The notes beneath the pieces are model-generated. The model had not been told where the DNA came from, searched no databases, and worked only from the letters and a program-made list of their open reading frames with translations. Both the position numbers and the translations under genes were made by a program. This document shows positions 39,677 to 48,373 of a DNA stretch of 64,000 nucleotides, one piece after another; the first letter of the stretch is position 1; each line of letters opens with the position of its first letter. The DNA lies in assembly GCA_963773085.1 (NCBI GenBank), contig CAVYZS010000001.1, positions 186,001 to 250,000 of the forward strand, in the 5' to 3' direction. The stretch is from JAENVT01 sp963773085 (GTDB lineage: Bacteria; Actinomycetota; Acidimicrobiia; Acidimicrobiales; Ilumatobacteraceae).

Positions 39677-40888
39677 TCAGGCCTGTTCCTTGACTCCGTC
39701 GAGCACGCCGTACATCGCCGACACGAGCGCAACCGCCACGAAACCCACGATCAGCCCGACGAAGACGATCATGATCGGTTCGAACATCGTCGTGAACTTC
39801 TTGATGCGGCTCTCCAGTTCCCGGTCGAAGTAGAGACTGGCGACCTCGAGCTGCTCGTCGAGCGTTCCCGTCTCCTCGCCGACCTTGAACATCTGCTTGG
39901 CCGCGCCGGGGAACAGCTCGGTCGCCGCCAGTGGCTTGGCGAACCCGCCGCCCTCGACCATCTCCGCCTGAGCCACTTCGAGGCGCTCCCGAAAGACGCT
40001 GTTGGTCGTCGACTCGGTGGTTGTCTTCATCCCGTCGGGAAGTGGCACGCCGGCTTTGACCATCGCCGCCAGAATGCGGCAGAACCGCTCGAGGATCGCG
40101 TATTCGATGATGCCTTTGACGACAGGGATGCGCAGGACCAGTTTGTCCTTCACCGGCCGACCCGAAGGGGTCTTGAACAGCCAGTACACAAGGCCGGCCC
40201 AGCCGCAGAAGACGCTGAACGGGATGTACCACAAGGTGCTGAACAGCGTGGCGACGAAGAGCAGCATGCGTGTCGCCAACGGCAGGTCGGCATGGAGTTC
40301 CTCGAAGAGCGGCTTGAACTGTGGGAGCACGTAGCCGGCCAGGATGACAACTGTGAACATCGCCATCACCATGACGACGCCGGGATAGGACAAGGCGCCC
40401 ACGACCTTCGAACGCGTCTCCAGCTCGCGCTCGAGATAGTGCGACAGGTTCTCCAACGTCTCGTCGAGCTTGCCCGTCAACTCGGCGGACTGCATGATGC
40501 CGATGTAGTAGTTCGGAAAGGCTTGAGGATGCTTCGCCGCGGCTTCCGACAACGTACCGCCGTTGCGTAGGTCGTCGACCATCATGGTGATGGTGCGCTG
40601 CAGGGCGACGTCCTGGGTCTCGTCACCGATGATCTGAAGCGCCTCGGTGATCGGGATGCCGGCCTTGACGAAGACGGCGAGCTGGCGCGTGAAGTGCATC
40701 AGCTCCTTCTTCTTGACCTTCTCCTTGGTCAGCTCGAAGTCGAGCGCACCGCGCTTCTCTCGGATCTTGACCGGATACAAGTTCGATTCCAGCAGGGCGG
40801 CGCGCGCGTCGCCGATGGTGTCGGCTTTGGTCACCCCTTCGACGGACGCTCCGGTGGCGTCGATGGCGGCATATGCGAACCTTGGCAT
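39677..40888 (-). CDS. pilC: Type IV pilus inner-membrane platform protein PilC (GspF family)
   Basis: A 403-residue GspF/PilC protein. Two repeated cytoplasmic GspF domains are seen (FTRQLAVFVKAGIPITEALQ and FCRILAAMVKAGVPLPDGMK), separated by two membrane helices (VVMVMAMFTVVILAGYVLP and LWYIPFSVFCGWAGLVYWL). A third helix closes the C-terminus (IMIVFVGLIVGFVAVALV). It couples the assembly ATPase to the growing pilus. It lies 11 bases behind pilB on the same strand. Confidence 0.96.
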   Translation of the reverse strand: MPRFAYAAIDATGASVEGVTKADTIGDARAALLESNLYPVKIREKRGALDFELTKEKVKKKELMHFTRQLAVFVKAGIPITEALQIIGDETQDVALQRTITMMVDDLRNGGTLSEAAAKHPQAFPNYYIGIMQSAELTGKLDETLENLSHYLERELETRSKVVGALSYPGVVMVMAMFTVVILAGYVLPQFKPLFEELHADLPLATRMLLFVATLFSTLWYIPFSVFCGWAGLVYWLFKTPSGRPVKDKLVLRIPVVKGIIEYAILERFCRILAAMVKAGVPLPDGMKTTTESTTNSVFRERLEVAQAEMVEGGGFAKPLAATELFPGAAKQMFKVGEETGTLDEQLEVASLYFDRELESRIKKFTTMFEPIMIVFVGLIVGFVAVALVSAMYGVLDGVKEQA

Positions 40889-40899
40889 TGTCGTGGCTC

Positions 40900-42672
40900 C
40901 TAGCTGGCGTAAAGGGTCTTGATGACTTCGGGGACTGTGGTGACGTCGTTCTCGACCAGGGCCATGCCTTCGCGAAGCATGGTGCGCATGCCTTGGGCGA
41001 CGGCGAGTCGACGGAGTTCTTCTGTGGTTGCCCAGCCGACGATCAGTCGGCGGAGCTCGGGAGTGATGCGCAACAGCTCGTACACGCCGATGCGGTCTCG
41101 GTAGCCGGTGCCTGCGCAGAAGTTGCAGCCGACGCCGTGGAAGAACTGGGCCTTGTCACTGCCACCACTGTGCTGGCGGAACGCAGCCAGCTCGTCGGCA
41201 CCCGGGCTGTAGGGTTCCTTGCACGAATCGCAGATGCGGCGCAACAGACGCTGACCGATCACGCCGACCACCGCCGAGGCGATCAAGAACGCCTCGATGC
41301 CCATGTCGAGAAAGCGGTGGAGCGCGGCCACGCTGTCGGTGCCGTGCAACGACGACAACACGAAGTGACCGGTGAGAGCAGACTGGACGGCGATACGAGC
41401 TGTATCGGCATCTCTGATCTCGCCCACGAGGATCACGTCAGGGTCTTGACGAAGAATTGCCTTGAGGCCGGTCGCGAACGTCAGCCCGGCCTGTTCGTTG
41501 GTCTGGATCTGGTTGATACCGGGGAACACGTACTCGACCGGATCCTCGACGGTCGTGACGTTGGTGCCCGTCGAGTTGACCTCGAGCAGCGAGGCATACA
41601 GCGTCGTCGTCTTGCCGGCGCCGGTAGGACCGGCGCAGATGACCATGCCGAACGGCGCGTGGATCATCTTCGAGTAGTGCAGGTAGGTCTCGCGTGGGAA
41701 GCCGAGCTCCGACAGACCGATCATCGATCGGCTCTTGTCGAGGATTCGCATGACGATCTTCTCACCGAAGACCGTTGCCACGCTGGCGACGCGGACGTCG
41801 ACTTCCTTGCCGTCGATCACCGTCGAGAACTGGCCGTCCTGTGGCTTGCGCTTCTCGACGATGTTCATGCCGCTCATGATCTTCAAGCGGCTGGTCAACG
41901 CAGGGTGCACGCTGATCGGCAGGTTGAACGCCTCGACCAGGTGGCCGTCGATGCGGAACCGGATGCGCAACCTCTCGTCGAGTGGCTCGACATGAATGTC
42001 GGAGGTTCTGTCGCGCATCGCCTGGCTGACGATGCGGCTGACCAGTTGGATGATCGGGGCCTGATCGTCGAGGCTCACCTCGGCGGCGGCGGCAGCCGTC
42101 TTGCTCTGATCGTCGTCGACCTCGAAGCCCTTGACCAACCGTTCGATCTCGTCGTCGGCTCGATAGGTGCGGTCGATGAAGGTGCGGATCGTCGCCGGGT
42201 CGGAAACGGTCCACCGCACAGGGCGTCCGGCTGCGGCCTCGACGGCGCGGCGGCGTGCCGGGCTGGGGTCGGCGGCGATGACGACGATTCCGTCGCCCTC
42301 TTCGGCGATGCCGATCACGCAATGGGCACGAACGATCTTCTCGTCGAGGAGGTCCTTGGCGTTGTCGGGGAGCTCGATCGTCTTGAGGTCGAGTGCAGTG
42401 GCTTCGGTGACCTCGGCGATCGCGTTGGTCAGTTCGGCGCGACCGACACCGAAGCGGCCGAGCACGATGTCGGCAAACTGGAGCAGGTCGCCGTTGGCGC
42501 CCGACAGTGCGATCGCCAAGTTCTCGGCGACGAGCTGCTCGCCGTCGACCAACAGCTGGCCGACGCGCATGCACTCGGCTGCGGCCTCACCCGGTACCGC
42601 AACCGCAGCCTGCGGACGCGGCAACGGAAGTGGTGCGTCGGGTGATTCCTTGGTTTTCTGGAACAGTGCCAT
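40900..42672 (-). CDS. pilB: Type IV pilus assembly ATPase PilB (GspE family)
   Basis: A 590-residue extension ATPase. An N-terminal MshEN-type domain (about residues 35-175) leads to the motor: Walker A AGPTGAGKTTT, Asp box EDPVEYVFPG, Walker B RQDPDVILVGEIRD, and His box GHFVLSSLHGTDS. A tetracysteine zinc finger (ICDSC, then CNFCAGTGYRDR) is typical of PilB/GspE. It powers pilin polymerisation with PilC. Co-transcribed with the upstream coiled-coil gene and pilC. Confidence 0.96.
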   Translation of the reverse strand: MALFQKTKESPDAPLPLPRPQAAVAVPGEAAAECMRVGQLLVDGEQLVAENLAIALSGANGDLLQFADIVLGRFGVGRAELTNAIAEVTEATALDLKTIELPDNAKDLLDEKIVRAHCVIGIAEEGDGIVVIAADPSPARRRAVEAAAGRPVRWTVSDPATIRTFIDRTYRADDEIERLVKGFEVDDDQSKTAAAAAEVSLDDQAPIIQLVSRIVSQAMRDRTSDIHVEPLDERLRIRFRIDGHLVEAFNLPISVHPALTSRLKIMSGMNIVEKRKPQDGQFSTVIDGKEVDVRVASVATVFGEKIVMRILDKSRSMIGLSELGFPRETYLHYSKMIHAPFGMVICAGPTGAGKTTTLYASLLEVNSTGTNVTTVEDPVEYVFPGINQIQTNEQAGLTFATGLKAILRQDPDVILVGEIRDADTARIAVQSALTGHFVLSSLHGTDSVAALHRFLDMGIEAFLIASAVVGVIGQRLLRRICDSCKEPYSPGADELAAFRQHSGGSDKAQFFHGVGCNFCAGTGYRDRIGVYELLRITPELRRLIVGWATTEELRRLAVAQGMRTMLREGMALVENDVTTVPEVIKTLYAS

Positions 42673-42713
42673 AGTGCCCGTCTCCCGCCAGTGGCGGCGT
42701 TACCAGCTCTGCG

Positions 42714-44015
42714 TCAGTACGACGAGAAGCTGGGCTCCGATGATGTGTTCATGCTGCCCGCCGGCAGCGTTGGGTTGGTGCTGGGTGACGGGAAGCCGCC
42801 TCCCGAATTCGCATCGACCTTGCGGACGAATTGGCTGGGATCGAGCTCGATCAGGGCGCGCTCGATCTCTTCGAGCCGCTCGAGCTGGACCGCCTCGCTG
42901 ACGTCCATCGTGTCTGCCAGCTGAGCCTCGATCTCCGACATGCGCAGCGCCGTGGAATCGAACCGCTCTTCCTGGGCGGCGATGAACCGGTCGACTTCGA
43001 TACGCACGAGCATTGCCTCGCCGACAGCGCTCGACAGTTGTTCTTTGACGGCGTTGATCGCCTCTTCGTCGACCTTGGCCACGTCGGCGGCGAGGAGGTC
43101 CATGCGGTCGCCGGCTTCGAGGAGGTTGGCCTCGAGATCGACGATGCGCTTCGACAACGCGCCCATGGCGTCGTCGAATCCAGCTCCGACCCGGCCGATC
43201 GTCGCTTCGAGGTTGGCGATCTTCACACCGTTGTGATCGTTGATCCGCTCCTCCATCGCCATAGCCCGATCGACCATCTTCATGTCGATGGAGTCGACGC
43301 GCTGCGACAGGATCTGGCCGTGCTCGGCAAGCTGACGAGCGACATCGGCTCCGGCCTGATCGACGATTCCGGTGACGTCGCCGAGTCGTTGCTCGACCGT
43401 TCGCATCACGGAGTGATCGCCGTCGTCCATCCGACGGGAGAGCGCGGCGACCGTCTCGTTGATGTGAGCCACGATGGAGGCGGCCTGCTCGTCGAAGCGA
43501 CGGCTGGACTTGTGCAACTCGTCGATCTGCGACTCGACAGCGGCGGTCTTGTGTTCGAGGTACTCGCGCAGGCCATTGCTGACCACCGCGAACTGGGCCG
43601 GCAGCTCTGCCTGCACCAGTGAGGGCAGGCTGGCCAGCTTGCTGTTGATCGTCGTCAGCGTCTGATGCTGATGGTTGGCGAACTCGGCGAGCCGCTCTTC
43701 CAACGCGGCTTGCAGCGCGGCCTGGTATCGGTCGTTGGCCAGGTGGTTGGCGTCGACCCGTTCGGTCAGCGTCTCCAACTGTTGGGCGAACTCCGCCTGC
43801 AGCTCGACACGCGCTGCTTCGGCAGCTTGACGGGTGGCTTCGACCTGTTGCGACATCGTCGAAATGTATTGGGTGAGCTGCCGTTCGACCGCTCCGGCAA
43901 TGGTCGCTGCCAGGATTTCGGTCGACGATGGCGTTGCTGCGGCGGGATGGGACGGCGGTGGTTCGCCCGGTGCCGCGGGCACCCATGCCGGTGTATTCGG
44001 TAGTTCGTTCGCCAC
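42714..44015 (-). CDS. Long coiled-coil protein at the head of the pilB-pilC operon
   Basis: A 433-residue protein of unknown function. After a Pro/Ala-rich N-terminus (about 45 residues) it is almost wholly alpha-helical with repeating heptads (TIAGAVERQLTQYISTMSQQ, EIEAQLADTMDVSEAVQLER), ending in a Ser/Pro-rich tail. No signal peptide or membrane helix is seen, so it should be cytoplasmic, perhaps a scaffold or polarity factor for the pilus motor (inference from operon position, 41 bases before pilB). The start is a GTG at 44015. It is divergent from the exonuclease gene. Confidence 0.8.
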   Translation of the reverse strand: MANELPNTPAWVPAAPGEPPPSHPAAATPSSTEILAATIAGAVERQLTQYISTMSQQVEATRQAAEAARVELQAEFAQQLETLTERVDANHLANDRYQAALQAALEERLAEFANHQHQTLTTINSKLASLPSLVQAELPAQFAVVSNGLREYLEHKTAAVESQIDELHKSSRRFDEQAASIVAHINETVAALSRRMDDGDHSVMRTVEQRLGDVTGIVDQAGADVARQLAEHGQILSQRVDSIDMKMVDRAMAMEERINDHNGVKIANLEATIGRVGAGFDDAMGALSKRIVDLEANLLEAGDRMDLLAADVAKVDEEAINAVKEQLSSAVGEAMLVRIEVDRFIAAQEERFDSTALRMSEIEAQLADTMDVSEAVQLERLEEIERALIELDPSQFVRKVDANSGGGFPSPSTNPTLPAGSMNTSSEPSFSSY

Positions 44016-44077
44016 GGATAATCCATCGGCCGAACTTGCCCTAATCTTGAGAGATCTTTGCCGACTACCGTGGCGTC

Positions 44078-44977
44078 GTGCGAGTGCATTTGATCGATGG
44101 AACATACGAATTGTTCCGGCAGCATTTTGGTCAAGCTGCCCGCCACACCGACGCCGGCCCGTATGCCGCGACCGTCGGTGTCGTGGCTTCGACCCTGCAA
44201 CTCGTCAGCGATGGTGCCACTCACCTCGGTGTCGCCAGCGACCACGTGATCGAGAGCTTCCGCAACGACATGTGGCCCGGCTACAAGACCAGCGCCGGCA
44301 TGGATCCGGTGCTGCTCGACCAGATTCCCATCATGGAGGAGGCACTGATCAGCGCTGGATTCACGACATGGGCGATGGTCGAGTACGAGGCCGATGATGC
44401 CTTGGGTGCTGCCGCAGCGGTCGCCGAAGCCGACCCTCGGGTGACCCAGGTGATGATCGTGACGCCCGACAAGGACCTCGGACAGTGTGTGCGTGGCACC
44501 CGCGTCGTTCAGTACGACCGACGCAAGGGCGAGATCATCGACGAGGCCGGCGTGACCCTGAAGTTCGGTGTAGGGCCGGCGTCGATCGCCGACTATCTGG
44601 CACTCGTCGGCGACACCGCGGACGGCTACCCCGGACTTGCCGGATGGGGAGCCAAGAGCGCCGCGGCCGTGCTGGCCAAGTTCGGCTCGATCACCGAGAT
44701 TCCTGCGTCCTCAGGAAATTGGGGCCTGCCAGGCCTGCGCGGAGCAGACAAACTGGCGGTCACGCTCCGCGACAATCTTGAACTCGCGTTGCTGTTCCGA
44801 CGGATCGCCACCATCGAAGTCGACGTACCCGTCGGCGTGGTCGACGACTGGCGATGGGCGGGCCCCACGGCGGATTTCGCGGCGATCGCCAACCGCATCG
44901 GTGCACCGCACCTGGTCGAGCGAGCCCGAAGACTGGCTGAACGGCTGGTGCCAGAACGAGCGGCACCCGCCGAGTGA
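44078..44977 (+). CDS. 5'-3' exonuclease / flap endonuclease-like (PolA N-domain type)
   Basis: A 299-residue stand-alone FEN-like nuclease. Metal-binding acid clusters appear in order: HLIDGTYELFR (Asp7), VEYEADDALGA, TPDKDLGQ and LVGDTADGYPG, the last running into the helix-3-turn-helix LAGWGAKSAAAVL that binds DNA. The polymerase part of PolA is absent. Likely processes flaps or RNA primers alongside Pol I. The start is a GTG. Its last 16 bases overlap the 3' end of the SRP RNA on the opposite strand. Confidence 0.92.
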   Translation: MRVHLIDGTYELFRQHFGQAARHTDAGPYAATVGVVASTLQLVSDGATHLGVASDHVIESFRNDMWPGYKTSAGMDPVLLDQIPIMEEALISAGFTTWAMVEYEADDALGAAAAVAEADPRVTQVMIVTPDKDLGQCVRGTRVVQYDRRKGEIIDEAGVTLKFGVGPASIADYLALVGDTADGYPGLAGWGAKSAAAVLAKFGSITEIPASSGNWGLPGLRGADKLAVTLRDNLELALLFRRIATIEVDVPVGVVDDWRWAGPTADFAAIANRIGAPHLVERARRLAERLVPERAAPAE

Positions 44978-45101
44978 GGTGACGGCCAGGCTACCTGCGG
45001 CACACAAGCGCTACCGTTGAAGGCTGCTACCTCCCGGTCCTGACCTGATTCCCGGACACCCGTCGCACAGGGCCCGACCGTCACCTCACCGGGCGGGTGC
45101 C
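44962..45101 (-). ncRNA. ffs: Signal recognition particle RNA (4.5S/SRP RNA), long form
   Basis: The minus strand holds the universally conserved domain IV: AGGTCAGGACC, a GGGA tetraloop, then GGTAGCAGCC, which is the Ffh-binding hairpin with its symmetric and asymmetric loops. Flanking sequences close into a long rod: GGCACCCGCC with GGCGGGTGCC (10 bp) and GTGAGGTGACGG with CCGTCACCTCAC (12 bp). At about 140 bases it is longer than the small actinobacterial SRP RNAs I know. The exact mature ends are uncertain. Confidence 0.85.
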
Positions 45102-45165
45102 CCGGATCGCGACAACTACTCGGTGGTGCAAGCCTAGCGGTCACCGCTACCCTTGCGCTTCCCCG

Positions 45166-45250
45166 GGAGGGGTGCGAGAGCGGCCGAATCGGCACGCTTG
45201 GAAAGCGTGTGAGGGGCAACCCTCCGTGGGTTCGAATCCCACCCCCTCCG
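45166..45250 (+). tRNA. tRNA-Ser (GGA anticodon)
   Basis: An 85-base class II tRNA. The acceptor arms GGAGGGG (45166-45172) and CCCCTCC (45243-45249) pair, with discriminator G. The anticodon stem-loop CGCTTGGAAAGCG gives GGA, reading UCC and UCU. The long variable arm (GAGGGGCAACCCTC) and the T arm GTGGGTTCGAATCCCAC identify serine. CCA is not encoded. Confidence 0.97.
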
Positions 45251-45252
45251 CT

Positions 45253-45714
45253 GTGACGGCACCGCTCACCGACGACGACGCGATGCGGCTGGCGCTCGAC
45301 CAGGCCGCGGAGGCGGCGACACATGGCGATGTGCCGATCGGCGCCGTCATCGTGCGCGACGGCGAGCTGATCGCTGCCAGGCACAACGAACGCGAGTTGA
45401 CCGGCGACCCGACCGCGCACGCCGAGATCCTGGCGATTCGCGATGCTGCGCGCCGCGTCGGGCACTGGCGACTTCTCGATTGCACCCTGTACGTCACCCT
45501 CGAACCATGCGTGATGTGCGCCGGCGCCCTGGTCAACGCCCGGATCGGTCGAGTGGTGTTCGCAGCCGACGACCCGAAGGCAGGCGCTGTCGGCAGCTTG
45601 TACCAGGTGTGCAGCGATCCGCGGCTCAACCACCGCCCACCGGTGTCCACTGGCCTGCGTGCCGAAGAAGCAGGCTCGTTGCTGCGTGCGTTCTTTGCCG
45701 ACCGGCGCGGCTAG
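45253..45714 (+). CDS. tadA: tRNA-specific adenosine deaminase TadA
   Basis: A 153-residue zinc deaminase that makes inosine at wobble position 34 of tRNA-Arg(ACG). Zinc and catalytic residues are His56 and Glu58 in TAHAEIL and Cys86 and Cys89 in EPCVMCAGAL. The segment NARIGRVVFAADDPKAGAVGS is typical of TadA. The start is probably GTG 45253, only 2 bases after the tRNA-Ser gene, or ATG 45283; either way the tRNA must be cut from the same or an overlapping transcript. The 3' end overlaps the convergent DUF4388-like gene by 4 bases. Confidence 0.95.
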   Translation: MTAPLTDDDAMRLALDQAAEAATHGDVPIGAVIVRDGELIAARHNERELTGDPTAHAEILAIRDAARRVGHWRLLDCTLYVTLEPCVMCAGALVNARIGRVVFAADDPKAGAVGSLYQVCSDPRLNHRPPVSTGLRAEEAGSLLRAFFADRRG

Positions 45715-46631
45715 AACCCGGCGCCCATGCCGGCGAACGCTCGCCTGATCGCCTCGGCAACCTCGTCGGCGATTACGTTGGTATCGACGTCGGTCGTTGC
45801 CTGTGCCGACTGGGTCACGGGGATCTGCGCCGTCGGTGCAGGCATCGTCGTGGGCACCTGGGTCGTGACTGGCGCTGATGGCGTGACCGGCACCGCCTGA
45901 GTGATCGGCGGTGGCGGTGGCGCTGTCGTTCCAGCGGTCGACACGGGCCTCGTCACCGGCACGGCCTGGGTGATCGGTGGGCCGGCGAGGCTGTTCTTCG
46001 GCCCCGACTCGGGTTGTGCCTCGGATTTCGTCTCCGGCTGCGGCTTGGGCTTGGCAGCGGCCTTTGCGGCTGGCGGTGTCTCGACGGCTCGCGCCTTGGG
46101 CGCCTGGGCCGGCGCCGGTTCGGCGGCCTGGGCTTCGCTCGACTTCGTCACCGCCGGCACGCTGTGCGGGTACCAACGATCGATACCGCTGCTGTGTCGT
46201 CGATAAAGGTGCAGTTCATAGCCGCTGACCGTCGTATTCGCCACGCTGACCATCACGTCCTCGGTGAACAGTTCGGCGCACAGCTCGACCGATGACCGAT
46301 CGATTGTCGGATCGGCGTCGAACATCCGCCCGACATGCTCGACCCCGTTGACGATCACGGTGCCCCGTTGCATCTGCTCGCGGGTGATCACACCTTCCAT
46401 CATCAAACGAACCGGCAATGTGCCGTCCGAGCTCCGCTCGGCGAAGTAGACCATCCCGTCTCGGAGGAAGATCCGAGTCGCCGGATTGGTCGGCAGTGCC
46501 AGCTCACCCGTCAGGTACTGACGGCGCGCCGCTTCGATCACCTGCCACGCTGGTCGAGGGGTGAAGCTGGCCTGGTCAGGAAAGAGATTGGTGTCCGCCA
46601 CGGAGGTTCCATCGGCACGCAGGGCGGGCAT
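45711..46631 (-). CDS. DUF4388-like N-domain protein with repetitive Pro/Ala/Thr tail
   Basis: A 306-residue protein. The N-terminal half (about residues 25-150) reads as a DUF4388/PATAN-like domain (YLTGELALPTNPATRIFLRD, VYFAERSSDG, RLMMEGVITREQMQRG). Such domains accompany two-component and motility systems in other bacteria. The C-terminal half is low complexity (Ala/Pro/Lys, then Pro/Thr/Val) and holds two copies of PPITQAVPVT about 30 residues apart. The last 30 residues form an acidic helix. No signal peptide. The function is unknown; a link to the nearby pilus genes is speculative. Confidence 0.7.
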   Translation of the reverse strand: MPALRADGTSVADTNLFPDQASFTPRPAWQVIEAARRQYLTGELALPTNPATRIFLRDGMVYFAERSSDGTLPVRLMMEGVITREQMQRGTVIVNGVEHVGRMFDADPTIDRSSVELCAELFTEDVMVSVANTTVSGYELHLYRRHSSGIDRWYPHSVPAVTKSSEAQAAEPAPAQAPKARAVETPPAAKAAAKPKPQPETKSEAQPESGPKNSLAGPPITQAVPVTRPVSTAGTTAPPPPPITQAVPVTPSAPVTTQVPTTMPAPTAQIPVTQSAQATTDVDTNVIADEVAEAIRRAFAGMGAGF

Positions 46632-46697
46632 CTTGAGGAAACATTGCCGGAAAGGAGCCGGATGGGGACACCCTTTGCAGCCGCTAGCCTGCCATCC

Positions 46698-46785
46698 GGA
46701 AGGATGCCAGAGTGGACGAATGGGACGGTCTCGAACACCGTTGAGGTCTTATGGGTCTCCGTGGGTTCGAATCCCACTCCTTCCG
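46698..46785 (+). tRNA. tRNA-Ser (CGA anticodon)
   Basis: An 88-base class II tRNA. The acceptor arms GGAAGGA (46698-46704) and TCCTTCC (46778-46784) pair with discriminator G. The anticodon stem-loop ACGGTCTCGAACACCGT gives CGA, reading UCG. A long variable arm and the T arm GTGGGTTCGAATCCCAC, identical to that of the first serine tRNA, confirm serine. CCA is not encoded. Confidence 0.96.
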
Positions 46786-46820
46786 CCCAGATCGTCAACC
46801 CGGCATCGTGAAGGTTCTGC

Positions 46821-48311
46821 TCATTCGCATCGCAAGCCGTCGGCCGGAACATGGCCGACCGGGTCGATCAGGTAGTCCTCGACCGCTGCTGACGAGCATT
46901 CGTTGACGCCATAGCCGGTGTGATGGTTGCCGACGACGACGACCAGGTGTCCGTCCTCCAGTGCGTCGGCCATCCTCCGCGACCCGTCGAGTGGGGTCGC
47001 CGGGTCGCCGGTCGTGCCCAAGACGACGATCGGTCCGGCGTCTTGGCCGGTGATCTCGATCCGCGGATCGGCGGTCGGAGGGAAGTAGGTGCAGAAGTAG
47101 CTGCCGACGGTCCTCATCGTGAATCGGGGGGCGACTGCCTCGAGCTTCGCCACGTTGGCATCGTTCTGCTCGATGGTCGGGCGCTCGGGTGTGTCCATGC
47201 AGCTGATCACCTGGTAGGCCTCGAGCGAGTTCGCGTAGGTGCCGTCCCGTCGACGGACGTAGTACTGGTCGTAGAGCATGAGCAGCCCGGCGCCGTCGCC
47301 GTTCTGAGCCGCCGCCAGCGCCTGTTCGAGTTGTGGCCAGGTGGTGTCGTAGTACAGCGCCTCGGCGATCGCTGTCTGGGCGACCTCGATCGAGACCAGA
47401 GGACGGTCGTCAACACTCGGGATCGGCGAATCATCGAGCGAGGTCATCAGACGGTCGAACGCTCCCGCAGCGTCGCCGCCGTTGTTGAAGGCGCACTTTG
47501 CATCGGAGCTACATCTGCTGAGAAACGCTGTCAAGCTGTCCTCGAAGCCCTTGGCCTGCTGCACGCTGCGTTCTACGGAATCGGCGGCGGGATCGACGGC
47601 GCCGTCGAGAACCGCGGCGCGCACCGTGTGGGGGAAGAGGGTGGCCCATGTGCCACCGAGCTCGCTGCCATAGCTGAACCCGAGGTAGCTGATCGTCGCC
47701 TCACCGAGCGCTGTCCGGATCGCGTCGATGTCGCGGGCCGAGTTGTTGGTGCCGACGTACCGGTAGTAGTCGGCGTTCTTGTCGACGCAGTCGTTGGTGA
47801 ACTCGGCGGCGAGATCGATCAGCTGTTGGCGCTCGGCCTGGTCGTCGGGTGAGATGTCCCCCGATGCGTAGAAGTGGTCGTAGTCGTCGATGCAGTCGAT
47901 CGCGGGCTCGCTGAGTCCCGTGCCGCGCGGATCCCAGGCGACGATGTCGAAATGGTCGAGGAGCGGTTGTCCGAAGTTCAACTCGGCAAGGAGGGCGAAA
48001 TCAGTCCCGCCGAAACCAGGGCCGCCGGGGTTGATCAGCAGACTGCCGATCCGCTCTTCCGGCTTCATCGCCAGATGGCGCGCAATGTTCAGGTCGAACG
48101 CGCCCTTCGAGGGATCGGAGTAGTCCAGCGGTGCGGTGAATGTTCCGATCTCGACCCTTCCACCGTCACCGAACGGTGTCCATCCGAACGGATCGTCCGT
48201 CGAATCGAAGGTGGAATCGCTGTGGTTCGCCTCGGTCGCCGTCACGCCCGGACTGGTAGCGCAACCTGCCAGCAGCACAGCACTACAGATCATCGAAGGC
48301 ACTCGCCGCAT
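46821..48311 (-). CDS. Tripeptidyl-aminopeptidase-like alpha/beta hydrolase lipoprotein (S33/TAP family)
   Basis: A 496-residue exported hydrolase. The lipobox LLAGC (Cys17) follows a short signal. The core shows the oxyanion INPGGPGFGG, the serine nucleophile in LGFSYGSELG, the acid in GTTGDPATPLDGSRRMA and the His in GNHHTGYG, with the C-terminal TAP-like domain closing the protein. Family members cleave N-terminal peptides or small esters. Several Cys pairs (CSSDAKC, C in SCMDTPE) suggest extracytoplasmic disulphides. ATG 48311 is chosen as the start nearest the signal. Confidence 0.92.
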   Translation of the reverse strand: MRRVPSMICSAVLLAGCATSPGVTATEANHSDSTFDSTDDPFGWTPFGDGGRVEIGTFTAPLDYSDPSKGAFDLNIARHLAMKPEERIGSLLINPGGPGFGGTDFALLAELNFGQPLLDHFDIVAWDPRGTGLSEPAIDCIDDYDHFYASGDISPDDQAERQQLIDLAAEFTNDCVDKNADYYRYVGTNNSARDIDAIRTALGEATISYLGFSYGSELGGTWATLFPHTVRAAVLDGAVDPAADSVERSVQQAKGFEDSLTAFLSRCSSDAKCAFNNGGDAAGAFDRLMTSLDDSPIPSVDDRPLVSIEVAQTAIAEALYYDTTWPQLEQALAAAQNGDGAGLLMLYDQYYVRRRDGTYANSLEAYQVISCMDTPERPTIEQNDANVAKLEAVAPRFTMRTVGSYFCTYFPPTADPRIEITGQDAGPIVVLGTTGDPATPLDGSRRMADALEDGHLVVVVGNHHTGYGVNECSSAAVEDYLIDPVGHVPADGLRCE

Positions 48312-48373
48312 GAATGGCCAAGCGTATGGCCGGCAGAGCCCCGTCGCTCGGCAGCACCCGTATCCTCGACCAC

